A stretch of DNA of 64,000 nt from contig BSBM01001027.1 in NCBI GenBank assembly GCA_027924585.1, positions 65,001-129,000 of the forward strand. Direction: 5' to 3'. The notes under the pieces were generated by a model that saw only the letters and a list, made by a program, of their open reading frames with translations, made no database searches and had not been told where the DNA came from. Positions 32,598 to 44,242 of this stretch are shown here, piece after piece. Source of the DNA: Larix kaempferi (lineage: Eukaryota > Streptophyta > Pinopsida > Pinales > Pinaceae). Position 1 is the stretch's first letter, and each line of letters begins with the position of its first letter. A program made the translations under genes and the position numbers.

Positions 32598-34322
32598 TGA
32601 TACAGCCATACTTAGCGAACGCTTCAAGGTTCCTAAATATGACGTGCGGCACTGCTTGGGAACGCATGAGGGCGTGACCAACTCACACATTACACCAACA
32701 GACTACGCCTAAACCACCATGCGGAAACCATACTCCTATCTCTTATGCGTTTTTCATACTTAGTTAATTTTTACAGTTTTCCCATACAAACAACCAACCA
32801 AGACACAAGAGACAGATTTTTATATGTGGGCGGCACTCCAAACCGGAACGTGCCTAACACCCATGAGATGACTTGTTTTAACAATGGAGGATGCCACATA
32901 CCCGGCAACTCATCCGCGAGTGAGCCCAACTAGCAACACTCTGAATACAATCAAGATACAACTCAACTGTCACCGTCGCGCATGTCTGCCTGCTGCAAAA
33001 CACCATGCCAAGTCTCTCTGCTGCATCGCTGCCTAACTCGCAACTCTGCGGAAGCCTGCACCGTCGCACTGTCGTCTGCACTATGTCTAGGGCTTATGTC
33101 TGCCTACACCGTGTGCTCCTTGAAACAGCTGATCTGCGTGCGAAGCCTCTTCCAAGCATCCTGCCTGAAACGTGCCGAAGCCTTCCTCCTCGAAGCTCTT
33201 CGACTTGCCTACTTAGGCCTGCTACTGAGATGTCCAACTGCCATCCGTTCGCTGGTTTCCACCTCCGCGGTCGCACAACCAAATGCGAAGTCAAGTATCC
33301 GCAACAACACCCCATCTTGGTCTGCACTTCTGAACGCACCTGCCTGGACGCCCTGTTGGATGCATGTGCCAAACGCAACCCAAACGCCTCTCTGCGGAAC
33401 GAACATCAGTCGCACCAATCCTGGTAAACTGCGGATGCACCTGTCTGAGCGCACCTCTAGGCACACTCCTGAACACTGCGGAACCGTCCCCTGCCGAACG
33501 CGGATCAAGTGCACTTCTGGGCGCCAACTTCCTGGACGCACCTCTGCGGACCGCGTCACAACTAGCCGCAGACCAAATCTGCCTTGTGCACCATTCTGGG
33601 CGCACGTCTGCGGAACGCGTCGCAACACTCCGCGGACCGGGCGCACTGTCAAAACTGCCAAGACATGCGGAAGTCCCCACCACCTGGGCGCACTTCGCTA
33701 ACCTGTTGAAACCCCAACAAGTTTATACCAAACGCCTCTGTTGAGCTCGCATCCGCAGCCGTTTGCGGAATGCCTCGTCTGGTGGGCGCTGTCACTAGCA
33801 CACTTCTGCGGAACGCGAAACGCACATCTGCGGAACGTCAAAACGCTTGTCTGCGGAGCGCGTCCAAACTGAACGCATGCCGGAGCCACCTGCAGATCCT
33901 GGGCTACTACTGCGGACAAATCCCAGCACTTAGCCGCATTTCCACTTCCTGCTGTCATCCGTCTCCGCAACCGCGCGTCTGCGTTTTTGAGCCAACTTCA
34001 CCACACTGTCACGCGCCTGCCAAGCCTGCTTGCCGCACTGCCTGGCAGGGCGCCTCCGCGCATAGCTAAGGTCGTTTTCTCAATCCGCGTCCGCATCCCT
34101 TTTTGGCTAACTCCCTTAGCCTATTTATACACTTGGGTGTGCGTCGCGTCTATCCAAGCCGACACACCAAGTGGTCCATGACCCCTTGCGGAACGCCCAT
34201 CGTGTGGGTGCTTTGCCCACACTTAGTCATTTTCTTGACCAAGTGCCCATCCGCAATGGTCCAAAGACCCACTTCACTAAACTAGGGGAACCCCAAGTTA
34301 TTCAAAACTTTGGGTCGTGACA
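32598..34322 (-). repeat. E1 5' LTR
   Basis: Begins TGTCACGACCC and ends GGCTGTATCA on the minus strand. Same length as the partner LTR. Transcription of the element would start here, downstream of the TATA box at 34121-34129. Confidence 0.95.
34121..34129 (-). promoter_or_regulatory. E1 LTR TATA box
   Basis: TATAAATAG on the minus strand lies about 193 bp inside the 5' LTR. The same site is conserved in the 3' LTR at 30659-30667. This would set U3 at a little over 200 bp. Confidence 0.6.
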
Positions 34323-34327
34323 CCTCC

Positions 34328-35828
34328 CCTTTTTAAGGACCACAAACCAAAGCCCATAAACCAAAGTTAGTCTCAATGGATGTTAATAACTACCATCATC
34401 ATCATTATCATATTTTAATTTAATTTTATAAATTCTTAAATTAGTATGAATTTTCGCTATATATATATATATATAAGAGAGAGAGAGAAAGTGGTTTAAT
34501 TAAATTTTGAAAGTTCTTTTAAATTAATATATTTATTTATATTTTTCAAATTAAAAATATAATGTTCCACTTCACATGTGAGTAGAAAATTTTAAAGGTT
34601 ATTAGATGTCATTTATAAAAATATAAATATTTATATTGGTAGGAATATGATCCTGTAGCAATAAAAACAAAATGAATGTCTAAATAAAACACATAAAAAC
34701 ATAATATAAGAAAGAAATATATACAATATATGGGTTACATCGAAAAAGAAACACCTAGTCATTTATTTATTCTATCTAACAAAATGAAGGAATAAAACCT
34801 ACAACATATCCTATGCAATCTCCTCTCTCACACTACATCTTTGTAATACAATTCCAAAAAAAAAGAGGTTTCCTTATAGATAAAAGGGACGCGAACAAAA
34901 ATTATACCATCAAATATGGGACCTAATTATGAACGGCATGTTAGAGTGGGCGCATCAAAGAACAACGAGCAAAAATGGCCAAGAACCCATAACGTTTTCA
35001 TTAAATTAAAAAAAAATTATACAATGAGATTTTCCGTCACCCAAAAGGAAATGGATGGCATACTTGACGGAATGCATAACAAGATTACAATATTACAAAG
35101 TGGATTTAATAAAATGCTAACGGGTCCACATATGCTAACGGGTACTCTCAGCCTCCATCAACTCGAAATCTATGGGGAGCCGCTATCCACCACATTGAGC
35201 CACACGTCTACAAGATTTAATCATTGAGCCACACGTCTACAAGATTTAATGAGTTTGGTGGGAGGAATAACTCCTTGTCCATCATGATGTAATTATGGAT
35301 CCAATAAACACATTTCAATAAGTTGGAAACTAATTCCAACACTTTCTCTTAATTTTCAAGCACTTACAAAATAAATTCATATGCAAGATTTACATACATA
35401 TAAACTGAATGCCAAAATACAGATTTCAAAATATGTTTGAAACAAATGCCTTCCGTTCTTAGTCTCGTTACAAACACAAAACTGTTCAAAAACACTGATT
35501 CTTGAAACTTTAACATGTTTCTAGTTTTTCCATCTTCAATGATGCCAAACCTTGATCCACTTGTACCTCGACATATCCATATTCAGTTTGCTTGCTATCC
35601 TTGACATTTTCTTAGATCCTTTGCATCTGATCCTTCCATCGGCATCTTCAAAATTTTAAGCAGCTTTCTTCTAGTTGTTTTTGTAACGTGTCAACTTTAA
35701 CATGTGCTTCATTATTTTAGATTCATGCTCAGATTTCAATTGTTTCAAATTATCTATTAAAGATACACATATTATGTTCAACTGTTACACATTGTTCAAA
35801 CGTTTCAATAGTTTGTTACATTAAGTGA
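34328..35828. other. Intergenic DNA between E1 and duplicated block copy B
   Basis: Mostly AT-rich, with a (TA)n/(GA)n microsatellite at about 34460-34490. A 28-bp unit starting CATTGAGCCACACGTCTACA is tandemly duplicated at about 35193 and 35222. The open frame at 34916-35227 runs into that duplication and shows no recognisable domain. Confidence 0.4.
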
Positions 35829-37255
35829 TTATTCTATATTTAATGTTCAATATAATAGTTACATATGAACGTGACTTTTACATTATATTATAAACATTAT
35901 TGAAAAACATAAACCATTTTGATCCTTGGTTGTATTTAGAAAATCATATTATATACTTCTTAAAATCTACTCAATAAAAAAGCTTATAACAATTTAATGC
36001 ATTGCACAAGCTTATATGAAGTGATGTTGGTAGTGAAACATCTTTTTTCAAAATCAATAAGTAATTATTTAACTATTTACATTTTTGTTAATTTTTTATA
36101 TTATTTTACTTATTCCTAATCCAAAACATCTCCGTTATAACATGTAGAGTTTTAGGATCAACTCTAATCACTTCAAACAAATTATGGCAATAGAACATTA
36201 ATATTAATATGAAATAGACAACAAAATAAAAGAAGTATTTTACAAAAACATCCACATAAAACCTTACAACACCTAGAGCTTTAGGATCAACTCTAATCAT
36301 TTCAAACAAGCTATGGCAATAGAACATTAATATTAATATGAAATAGATAACAAAATAAAAGTAGTATTTTACAAAAACACCCACATAAAACATTGAAACT
36401 TTTAAGAAAATATACAATTAAATAAAAGAGGTTGAAATCTTATATAAAGTTGAAATTGAGATTTAAAATCCTATATAGAGTTGAAATTGAGATTTCTAAA
36501 ATTTTGATGTCCACATAAATTCTCAAAATTGAAAATAGAAAATTCTAATTTCTTATATAAAAATGAATTGTGTGTCCATATCCGATGTAAGTTTAAATCA
36601 AAAATATATATCCTTACCAAATGTATATTTTATCCTTTTGTAACCTTAAAAAAACATGATAGAAAAGCATTAATATAAAAAAAAGTAAAACAAGAAAAAG
36701 TGTATTAATTATTAAAATATTCAAACTTTTTTTTAATTATATCTAATATTAAAAATCCATAAATATTACAAAATAAAATCTATATCACAATTTTTAATGT
36801 ACAAAACCAAAAAATATTTTTAATTAGACATCTATATCTTAATTCCATACATTTATATCTCCATAAAAATTAAATAATATTTTCAATCATAAATCCATAT
36901 CTTACTTCCATACATCTCTTTATCCATAAAATAAATACTAAAAACTCAATGATATTTTCAACCATGAATCCATACGTTACTTCCATGCATCTCTATATCC
37001 ATAAAATAAATACTAAAAACTAAATGATATTTTCAACCATGAATCCATATCCTACTTCCATGCATCTCTTTATCCATAAAATAAATACAAAGTAAAAAAG
37101 TTATTTAAAATCATGCCTGCATATCCATATCTTAATTCCATACATCCATGAAAAGTACAAAGTCAAAATAATATTTTAAATCATACGTTTACATGCATTT
37201 AAAACATAAATTTCTCCATTAACCTTATAAAACCACAAAATAAAATATAAACTTT
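35829..37255 (+). repeat. Duplicated block, copy B, left segment and R1
   Basis: Continuous counterpart of 9916-10245 plus 20290-21552, without the 10-kb insertion. It includes the same internal 126-131 bp tandem duplication (AGAGTTTTAGGATCAACTCT at 36148; a variant at 36274). No gene. Confidence 0.85.
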
Positions 37256-37500
37256 AGCACAAATCAGTCAAAAATTTTAATTATTAAATAAAGTCCTACT
37301 CATTTTGTATTTATTAAATGCAAACCAAGACTCTCAACTTCAACGGCTTTATGCAATGAAATGCGACATGATAACTATAAAAGACGGGGTTAAAGAAAAA
37401 CAAAAACAATATTTAATTAATTATAAAAATATATATATATAAAAACCATACCTATATAACCATTCCTTTACCTTCTGAACATCATGAAAAACATAACTTT

Positions 37501-37510
37501 CTAGTTTCAT

Positions 37511-37545
<35 letters not shown>
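37501..37545. repeat. (TA)n microsatellite
   Basis: Uninterrupted TA dinucleotides at about 37514-37544, some 130 bp beyond the stop codon of the methyltransferase gene. Confidence 0.9.
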
Positions 37546-37547
<2 letters not shown>

Positions 37548-37671
37548 CAATACATTAATTATATATAAAAAAGATATATATTACTTAATATCCGTGAGTT
37601 ATTTGAGTTTTGAATATATCATTAGAGTATAGATATATATTTATGTTCAGAGACACACACTTTTAAATTAG

Positions 37672-38771
37672 CTAGAGATTATAAGTAGCCACTGTCATCG
37701 ATGGCGCCTTCACGCCGCGCTCGTTTGCTTTAGTCTCGAATTCGTTACGATGTTCTTTCACATATTTCAGGTACTCCTGGTGGTGTCCTTTGGTGTTTGC
37801 AACAATAACGGTTCCTTTTCCAAGCATGCGTCTTTGCTTCAGGAACTTAAAATCTTCGAGATAAGAATTCCCGGAGTGATTCATGAATATGAAATTAAAG
37901 TATGGGGCTTTCATTCTATCGAGGAACTCTTGTAAATCGTCGGGCCCTTCGTTTAATCTTCCTTTGAAGAGTTGCACCTTTGAGGACATACCTGATGAGA
38001 ACAAATCGACATAAAATCTATTATTATTCAATTCAACGAAACATATCCATTTGAAGTAGGATCACAATTGCAGTCAGTATAGAATGCTCAAACCACATCA
38101 ACACAAGGATTTTTTTGCCTTCAATGCAATCAGATATACCCATTTCTACGATTAACTCTATATTCACTGTCATCCGAAAAACTATTTAAGCTTGAAATAT
38201 TTTAAAACAAATATCCATAATATCATGGTATTATTTTGCAGAAAGTACGTAGGACGGAGATAAATATTTAAAAACAAACATCCATATATCATGGTATTGG
38301 TATTATCTTCCAGTACGTGGGACGGAGAGATTTATTAAAAAAAAAACACCTGATAGTCATAGGTATTAGACTACGAGAGAAGAAAATATTTGAGCTGATA
38401 GTGATTTCACCTGCAATTTCTATAATTTTTTTGGCAACCGCGAATGTGTCCTTTTCGAGGGAAATTAGTTTGCTGTTAGAATTCGCGGACTTTGAAGCAA
38501 TTCTGATGGCCGAATACCCGCAGTAAGCTCCGAGCTCTAAGCCCACAACGCTATCTGCAATGTTTTTCACTACATCATCCAGAATACGGCACTGCTCGTC
38601 ATCTAAATGTTTTGGCAACGGAGTAGCCTTAGCATATTTGTCGATGGCATTCAGCACAGACCCTGCATTTCCTTTGTCAGTGATTTTCTTGACTTCCTCT
38701 AGCAGGGCTTGCTCTATGCTTTCACCGGAATCGCTTGTCCACCACTGGTGCAGCCATTTGATCCCCGCCAT
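37672..38771 (-). CDS. Catechol O-methyltransferase-like protein, two exons, altered active site
   Basis: Exon 1 is 38771-38411 and exon 2 is 37991-37672. The 419-bp intron starts GTGAAATC and ends TTCTCATCAG. The spliced frame gives 226 residues, close to soluble mammalian COMT (about 221). It begins with ATG at 38771, with a TATA-like tract about 90 bp upstream. The SAM-binding motif ELGAYCGYS (79-87) and the acidic ribose-binding Glu (106, in LISLEKD) match COMT. Active-site positions do not: the segment aligned to COMT LDHWKD reads MNHSGN (157-162), so metal ligand Asp is Asn158 and the catalytic Lys is Gly161. The ADN metal motif reads ANT (185-187). The C-terminal Glu-containing strand is also missing. 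COMT transfers a methyl group from SAM to a catechol hydroxyl using Mg; this protein should bind SAM but probably cannot do that chemistry. No signal peptide or membrane segment is seen. Confidence 0.85.
37992..38410 (-). other. Intron of the methyltransferase-like gene
   Basis: Phase 1 intron with GT...AG ends. It interrupts the codon for Gly121, just after the helix that follows the SAM site. It contains two related lines at about 38215 and 38280 (ATCCATA..ATCATGGTATT), a small internal duplication. Confidence 0.8.
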
Positions 38772-38856
38772 TGTTTTAATCTCTGAAGCAGGAGGACTAA
38801 TATGGATACTCTTAGACTTCCAATCTGCGCTTATGTATATTTGAAGGTTATGTTAC

Positions 38857-38865
38857 ATATATATA
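38857..38865 (-). promoter_or_regulatory. Putative TATA box of the methyltransferase-like gene
   Basis: TATATATAT on the minus strand is followed by GTAACATAAC and lies 86-94 bp upstream of the ATG. This spacing suits a plant promoter with a 5' UTR of about 55-60 nt. Confidence 0.5.
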
Positions 38866-39159
38866 GAGAGTTTAGCTGAAATAGGAGAGCCAAAATTCGC
38901 GTGTGAGAACGTGGGAATAGCATCTTACTGGTTCTATTAAGTCAAAATATTCCGCAAATTTCCTATGGTTGCACTTGAATTTTTGTTTCCGACCTTGGTC
39001 TCGCTGCTACTATTAACTATGCTTTCTATGAATTGATTTTGGGAATAACGTTTCACGCGCAGTAAGAAGTAAGAACTCACTGGAGCGATCGTCATTGCTT
39101 CGAATAAAACCTTTTCCGTGCGGTGTGATCGTTTGCATCAAAACCAAGAATGAAATGAA

Positions 39160-39205
39160 AAGTTTCCTATGTGAGAATGAAATGAATAGTTTCCTATGTG
39201 AGCCT
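39160..39205 (+). repeat. Short duplication upstream of the methyltransferase gene
   Basis: GAATGAAATGAA(A/T)AGTTTCCTATGTGAG occurs twice in succession. Confidence 0.8.
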
Positions 39206-39324
39206 AGATGGTTAGCTTGGTTCTATTTGGAGATGCGGTCTTGCAATATTTTTGTCGCTCGCATCGTTGGCACATTCGACGTTGGATGGGCAATGGGACT
39301 CCACATTAGATTTGATGTGAAGTC

Positions 39325-40450
39325 TTTATATTGGGCCAATCAATTTCAATTTTGGGCATTTATTCATAGATTGGAACATTTGGTAGAATTAACAAGCAAG
39401 TACTGAAATCTTTGTGTCATGGGGAACTTACTTTCTTTTCACCAATTATTAAGCATTTAAATTTTTTTTGACTATGGGGAATTTAGTTTCTTTTCTTAAT
39501 GTATGAAAGGTAGCACTTATTTTTTATGTAAATATATGCAAAGTAGTTAGTCCTTGCTTTAAGATTTTATTGAAAATCTTTATATTGAGCCAATCAATTT
39601 TGGGTATTTGTTCATTAGTTCTTGCTGTAAGATTCAATAGGAAACCTTTGTATTGGGCCAATCAATTTTGGGCATTTGTTCATCAATCGGAACACTTTCT
39701 AGAACCAACAAGCAAGCACTGAAACCTTTGGGCCATGGGGAACTTAGTTTCCTTTCTTAATGTATGAAAGGTAGCAATTATTTTTTGAGATAGATATATG
39801 CAAAGTAGTTAGTCCTTTATTGAAGATTCGATGGGAAACCTTTATGTTGTGCCAATCAATTTTGGGAATTTGTTCATCGATTGGAACACTTTCTAGAACC
39901 AACAAGCAAGCACTGAAACCTTTGGGCCATGGGGAACTTAGTTTCCTTTTTTTAAGTATGAAAGTTTTTCAATTTTTTTTAGAGATAAATATATGAAAAG
40001 TAGTTAGTCCTTGCTTTAAGATTCGATGGAAAACCTTTATATTGGGCCAATCAATTTTGGGCATTTGTTCATCAATTGGAACACTTTCTAGAACCGGCAA
40101 GGAAGCGCTGAAACCTTTGGGCCATCGGTAACTTAGTTTATCCTTTCTTAATTAGAACCAACTAGCAAGCATTGAAACCTTTGGGCCATGGGGAACTTAG
40201 TTTCCTTCTTAATGTATGAAATGGTAGCAATTTTTTTCGAGGTAAATATATATAAAGTAGTTATTCCTTACTTTAAGCTTAGATGGGAAACCGTTATATT
40301 GGGCCAATCAATTTTGGACATTTGTTCATCGATTGGAACATTTTCTAGAACCAACATGCAAGCATTGAAAATTTTGAGCCATGGAGAACTTAGTTTCCTT
40401 TCTTATTGTATGAAAGGATATATGTAAAGCACTTAGTTCTTGCTTTAAGA
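39325..40450 (+). repeat. Degenerate tandem repeat, about 195-bp unit
   Basis: The line GGGCCAATCAATTTTGGGCATTTGTTCAT or a variant starts near 39333, 39582, 39655, 39850, 40045 and 40299. Between anchors the units share CATGGGGAACTTAGTTTCCTT, AATGTATGAAAGGTAGCA and AAAGTAGTTAGTCCTTGCTT lines. The regular period is 195 bp, with longer and shorter variant units. The array lies 0.55-1.7 kb upstream of the methyltransferase ATG. The open frames at 39095-39406 and 40188-40427 are repeat sequence. Confidence 0.88.
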
Positions 40451-41344
40451 TTATGTTTTATGATTGTGTGAAATTAATAAAGAAAAAAATAAACTATGAA
40501 GAAAAACAACCTCAACTCCCACATTTAATATAAAACAATTAAATTGAAGATTATATTTTGTAGTTTTGCTAAACTAATACATGAAAGAAACTTTGTCTCC
40601 ATTTGGTGAAAGTGCATGGACTCGCCAAACTTAATGTAGACACGAGATCATCTATAATCTCCACACAAGCGTGTAGGAATTCAACCACAACACCATTTGC
40701 AATATTTGATACATTGGTTTTTTATTGGTTTTTAGTAAGTAATTGTTAGAAGTGGCACAAATTATATATATATAAATATAATTATCAAAAACATATTTTT
40801 TATAATATAGTAAAAATAGGTGTATTTTAATAATGATATATATAAAAAATATATTGTAATTTTGTTGGTTTGTTATATTTTTATTTATCTCTTATAAATA
40901 ACAAAAATAAATGTTTTCAATATATTATTATTTTGATAAAAATAATTGTATATTAAAATTAAGTTTATGGAGATTTTAGAGTATGCCAAATTTTTTAATT
41001 TTGAAAAACATATAAATGTGATTAAATTTGTTTACTTTTATAAAATATGTAAAAATATCTGTTTAAGAAAATTTCAAAGTATACATTTTTTTTAACTTTT
41101 AAAAGAATAATAATAATCATTATAACTAAATACTAAGCTTACATTTTTTACACTTTTCTTTTTTCCAAAAATTTAATTTATAACCAACAATTACAAAGTT
41201 GAGCAACCATTTCTATTCCTTGGATTGTGATTATTTAAAAAAAATGTTGTGTATGATTCACCAAATTATAATATGGTACATTAAAGACATCGAAAATAAA
41301 AGAACATTAAATAGTGTGAAAAGGCTATTAACCTTTAATAAAAT
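40451..41344. other. AT-rich spacer, no feature seen
   Basis: Very A/T-rich with dense stops on all frames. No counterpart exists in copy A, where the LINE stands instead. Confidence 0.5.
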
Positions 41345-42003
41345 GAAAAATATATATATATTATTATAAATAGTTTAGAAAAACAAATAAATATGGCTAA
41401 AATTAAAAGAAAGTTTCCCTCACATTATGGAAAAAGATTAAGTGAATATTATCCATTTTCTTTTAAAATGTTACATCAATATTAAATTTTAAAATTTTAA
41501 AATATTTATAACAACCAACTTTATAATATGTTATTTCATTACATTATAAAAAATTAATAAATCTTTTTAAACATAAAAATTAAATTCTAAAACAATCTAA
41601 TTAAATTCTTATATTTATTTCTTTATTTTCATAAAAAATTATAAATCAAAATGTATTTCGATTAAACATTAATACTCATTATTTAATAATTAAAGAAACA
41701 TTGAAAAAATAATTAATATCATATTTTTATTAAAAAAATCTTAAAATTTTATTTCTGATTTTTAACCATTTTTTTTTTTTACAATAAATTCACTTTGTTT
41801 TTATTCTAGTCATGTCTCATGGTTAAAGGTTAATCCACTCCTTTGGAAATGCATTTCTTTATTTTTGAAAACAATATTTTCCAAATGATTATTCTTTTTA
41901 ATATTTTTTTAATAAAATAAAAGTTAATAATTTTTTAATAAAAATAATGTAAATAATGATTTGTTATTTTAAAAGTTGTTATAAAATTATTATTAATTCC
42001 AAA

Positions 42004-42042
<39 letters not shown>

Positions 42043-42410
42043 AAGAAAGAGAGAATTATTAAAATTTAATTTCTAAAAAGATTATAATATCATGTTATTT
42101 TATATAGTTATGAAGTATGGACTCAAGCATTTTTGAGAATTTTGAAGAAGAATAGAGAAAATCCAAATGCCCTTTAAAACATATAATCTCAATATTAAAG
42201 GAAATACACCCTATTCTATCCTCCTCATATAAGTCACTATCTCCCTCATTGAGAGCATGGCTATCACTAGGTATCTAATGTACAAGAACAACATAAACAT
42301 GATAGTATACAAGAGGCTTTCTATGATCGCTTCATACTCTAATCAAAACATTTGTGACTTAAGCTAGGTTAGCATAAATATGCCAAGTCATTAAACTATT
42401 GGGGAGAGTA
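41345..42410 (+). repeat. Duplicated block, copy B, segment R2
   Basis: Uninterrupted counterpart of 25713-26404 plus 28322-28810. The pre-integration sequence for the LINE tail, AAAAATAATGTAAATAATGA, lies at about 41940. An (ATT)n tract is longer here than in copy A. Confidence 0.88.
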
Positions 42411-43160
42411 TCTACCCTGTTAGCAATTTTCTGTTAGCACTCAAAATTACTCATCAAAAATTTTAGTTCGTAGCAGCACATTGACTAAAACATCCAAAGG
42501 AGGCACTTTCAAAATTTCATTAATTAAAGCCTCAATTTTACATAATCCTTTTCCTATTCATAAATCCCTTCATCATTTTAATTCAAGTTAAAGTCTTAAA
42601 TATTATTATTATTATTTAAATAACTCTTTTTAAATGCTTAATTAAATAATGATTTTATTTAAAGCCTTAAAGTTTTATGTGGACTTGCACCCAATGTCTT
42701 TTTTTCCCGCGAAAAAAAGCATACTATTGATATTCAAACTGCTGAATCAAATAGTACATGATATGATCATGAGAAAGATCAAAGATAGGACTGTCACCCA
42801 AAGATAATTACATGAGTCTCTCATCAAGAATTCCCCCCATACATAAATATCAAAATATTACGTCACCCGAAATACAAACAAAAAGTAGCAAACAGATGCT
42901 AATCCAAAAAATACATATGTCCAGAAATTACACCCATATGTCTTGTTTTAAATAAAACTACAAAAGACTTATTTTATGAGTGTATTCAAATACCAAAAAC
43001 ATGAGCCAAAACGTTATGTCTAAGTGCCATGCTATATGTTGAAATTTGGCCTATATATTCACGTGTCATAAAACTAAATGCCAGGTGTCTATATAGATGT
43101 CTAAGAAGCCTGCCAAAAGAAGCTACATCGTCCTCATGAAGACCACGCGTCGAACTACAT
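42411..43160. other. Non-coding spacer
   Basis: No gene or element boundary recognised. The stretch 42420-42690 could be the start of a decayed LTR, but no partner was found. Confidence 0.35.
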
Positions 43161-43479
43161 ATTGCCAGTAAACTATGGAGGCATTGATTTATGCGTTGCC
43201 ATTTATGTTTTTCTTTGGGCGTTTTTCTTGGATTTCAATGTTGCATATGTTCTTCCATTGAGTTGTATGGCGAATAGCCTTATTTGCTTGAGGAAATTTA
43301 CATCATCTTGCATCAGAAGATGCTTGCAACTTTCAACCAGATAATTTGTGTTTGAAAAGTCCTGGGTTTCTTCTAGTGAGGTGGCAGTTAGTGATTTCAG
43401 AGCAGAAAAGGGTGAATGGTTGTTGTGTCCATTCTGTGGCAAATCTAAATGTTTCCCAGGACAGAGTATCTGGAAATGA

Positions 43480-43615
43480 TATTATTACGTTAACCGATCC
43501 TGTAATTCCTCTTGCGTTGAAGGTTTTCCTGGCTTTCGGAACAATGACTCCGCATACAGTTGCAGAAGGGTTCGCTTTGGGTGTTGTTGTACCTAAAAGC
43601 TTATGGGATGGGTAG
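43480..43615 (+). pseudogene. Possible ZIP-family metal transporter exon fragment
   Basis: The frame reads ALKVFLAFGTMTPHTVAEGF then ALGVVVPKS and ends in TAG at 43613. The pattern of a membrane helix with H..AEG.ALGV..PK resembles the conserved His/Glu helix of plant ZIP-type zinc transporters. Only one such helix is present, no splice-joined partner exons could be built, and both strands are open here (a minus-strand frame spans 43333-43743). It is most likely a gene relic or a captured exon. The match rests on a short motif. Confidence 0.3.
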
Positions 43616-44242
43616 ATATATGATGCTACATATTTCTTTGCATGAAATGGAAAAACAGGCATATTGTGTTCGTGTTTTTCCTTATATGTTAAACTAGCAT
43701 TCCAAAAATGCATTGCGAGCACCAAGGTGAAATGTTGCAACATCGAGCATGTAAATCAGTCACTCCGAAGCAAAAGTAATACTCAAGAACTAAGAACCTA
43801 GCTTCAAACAATAAATAATTTTGTATGGTAAAGGACCAGAAATTCTGAGTCTATTTTAGTAACATAAAGATGAAGCTTTTTATTTTTGCTAGAGAAATCA
43901 CCATCTCCACCTTGTTCTTTACAGCTTGCTGGTGCCATTCATGGATTGATGCCTCTTATTCATTAAGGTTCCAGGTGTATTCCTTTCAAGATCAAGAAAA
44001 TGATTATATAATTCTTTCATGGTTTGCAAAGTGCCATTTTCACAACAGAGCCAAATTAAATGTCCAAATGAACGGTGCTAATCTAATCAGAATACAGGTG
44101 AAAATACAATGTGTACTCTGTCTACATATATGATAGACTATGTGCAATAATTTCAATTCTTGGTGGAGATCTTTAGTCCTGTATTTCAAATTCTCGGATT
44201 ATAGACACAAAATGGACATTAAGGGTATTCAACAAGCTCCAT
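43616..44242. other. Non-coding spacer
   Basis: Nothing recognised. The open frame at 43870-44133 has no known similarity. Confidence 0.35.

Larger units (their letters stand above)
29136..34322 (-). mobile_element. E1: complete non-autonomous LTR retrotransposon (LARD-like)
   Basis: Two LTRs of exactly 1725 bp (29136-30860 and 32598-34322) enclose a 1737-bp interior. Perfect 5-bp target duplications CCTCC flank the element (29131-29135, 34323-34327). The PBS and PPT orient it on the minus strand. By eye the LTRs differ at roughly 40 positions (a little over 2%), mostly transitions, so the insertion is younger than the other elements here. No gag, protease, RT, RNase H or integrase motif was found in any frame. 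Mobilisation would need proteins from another element. The element is much richer in G, C and CpG than the surrounding DNA. Confidence 0.95.
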
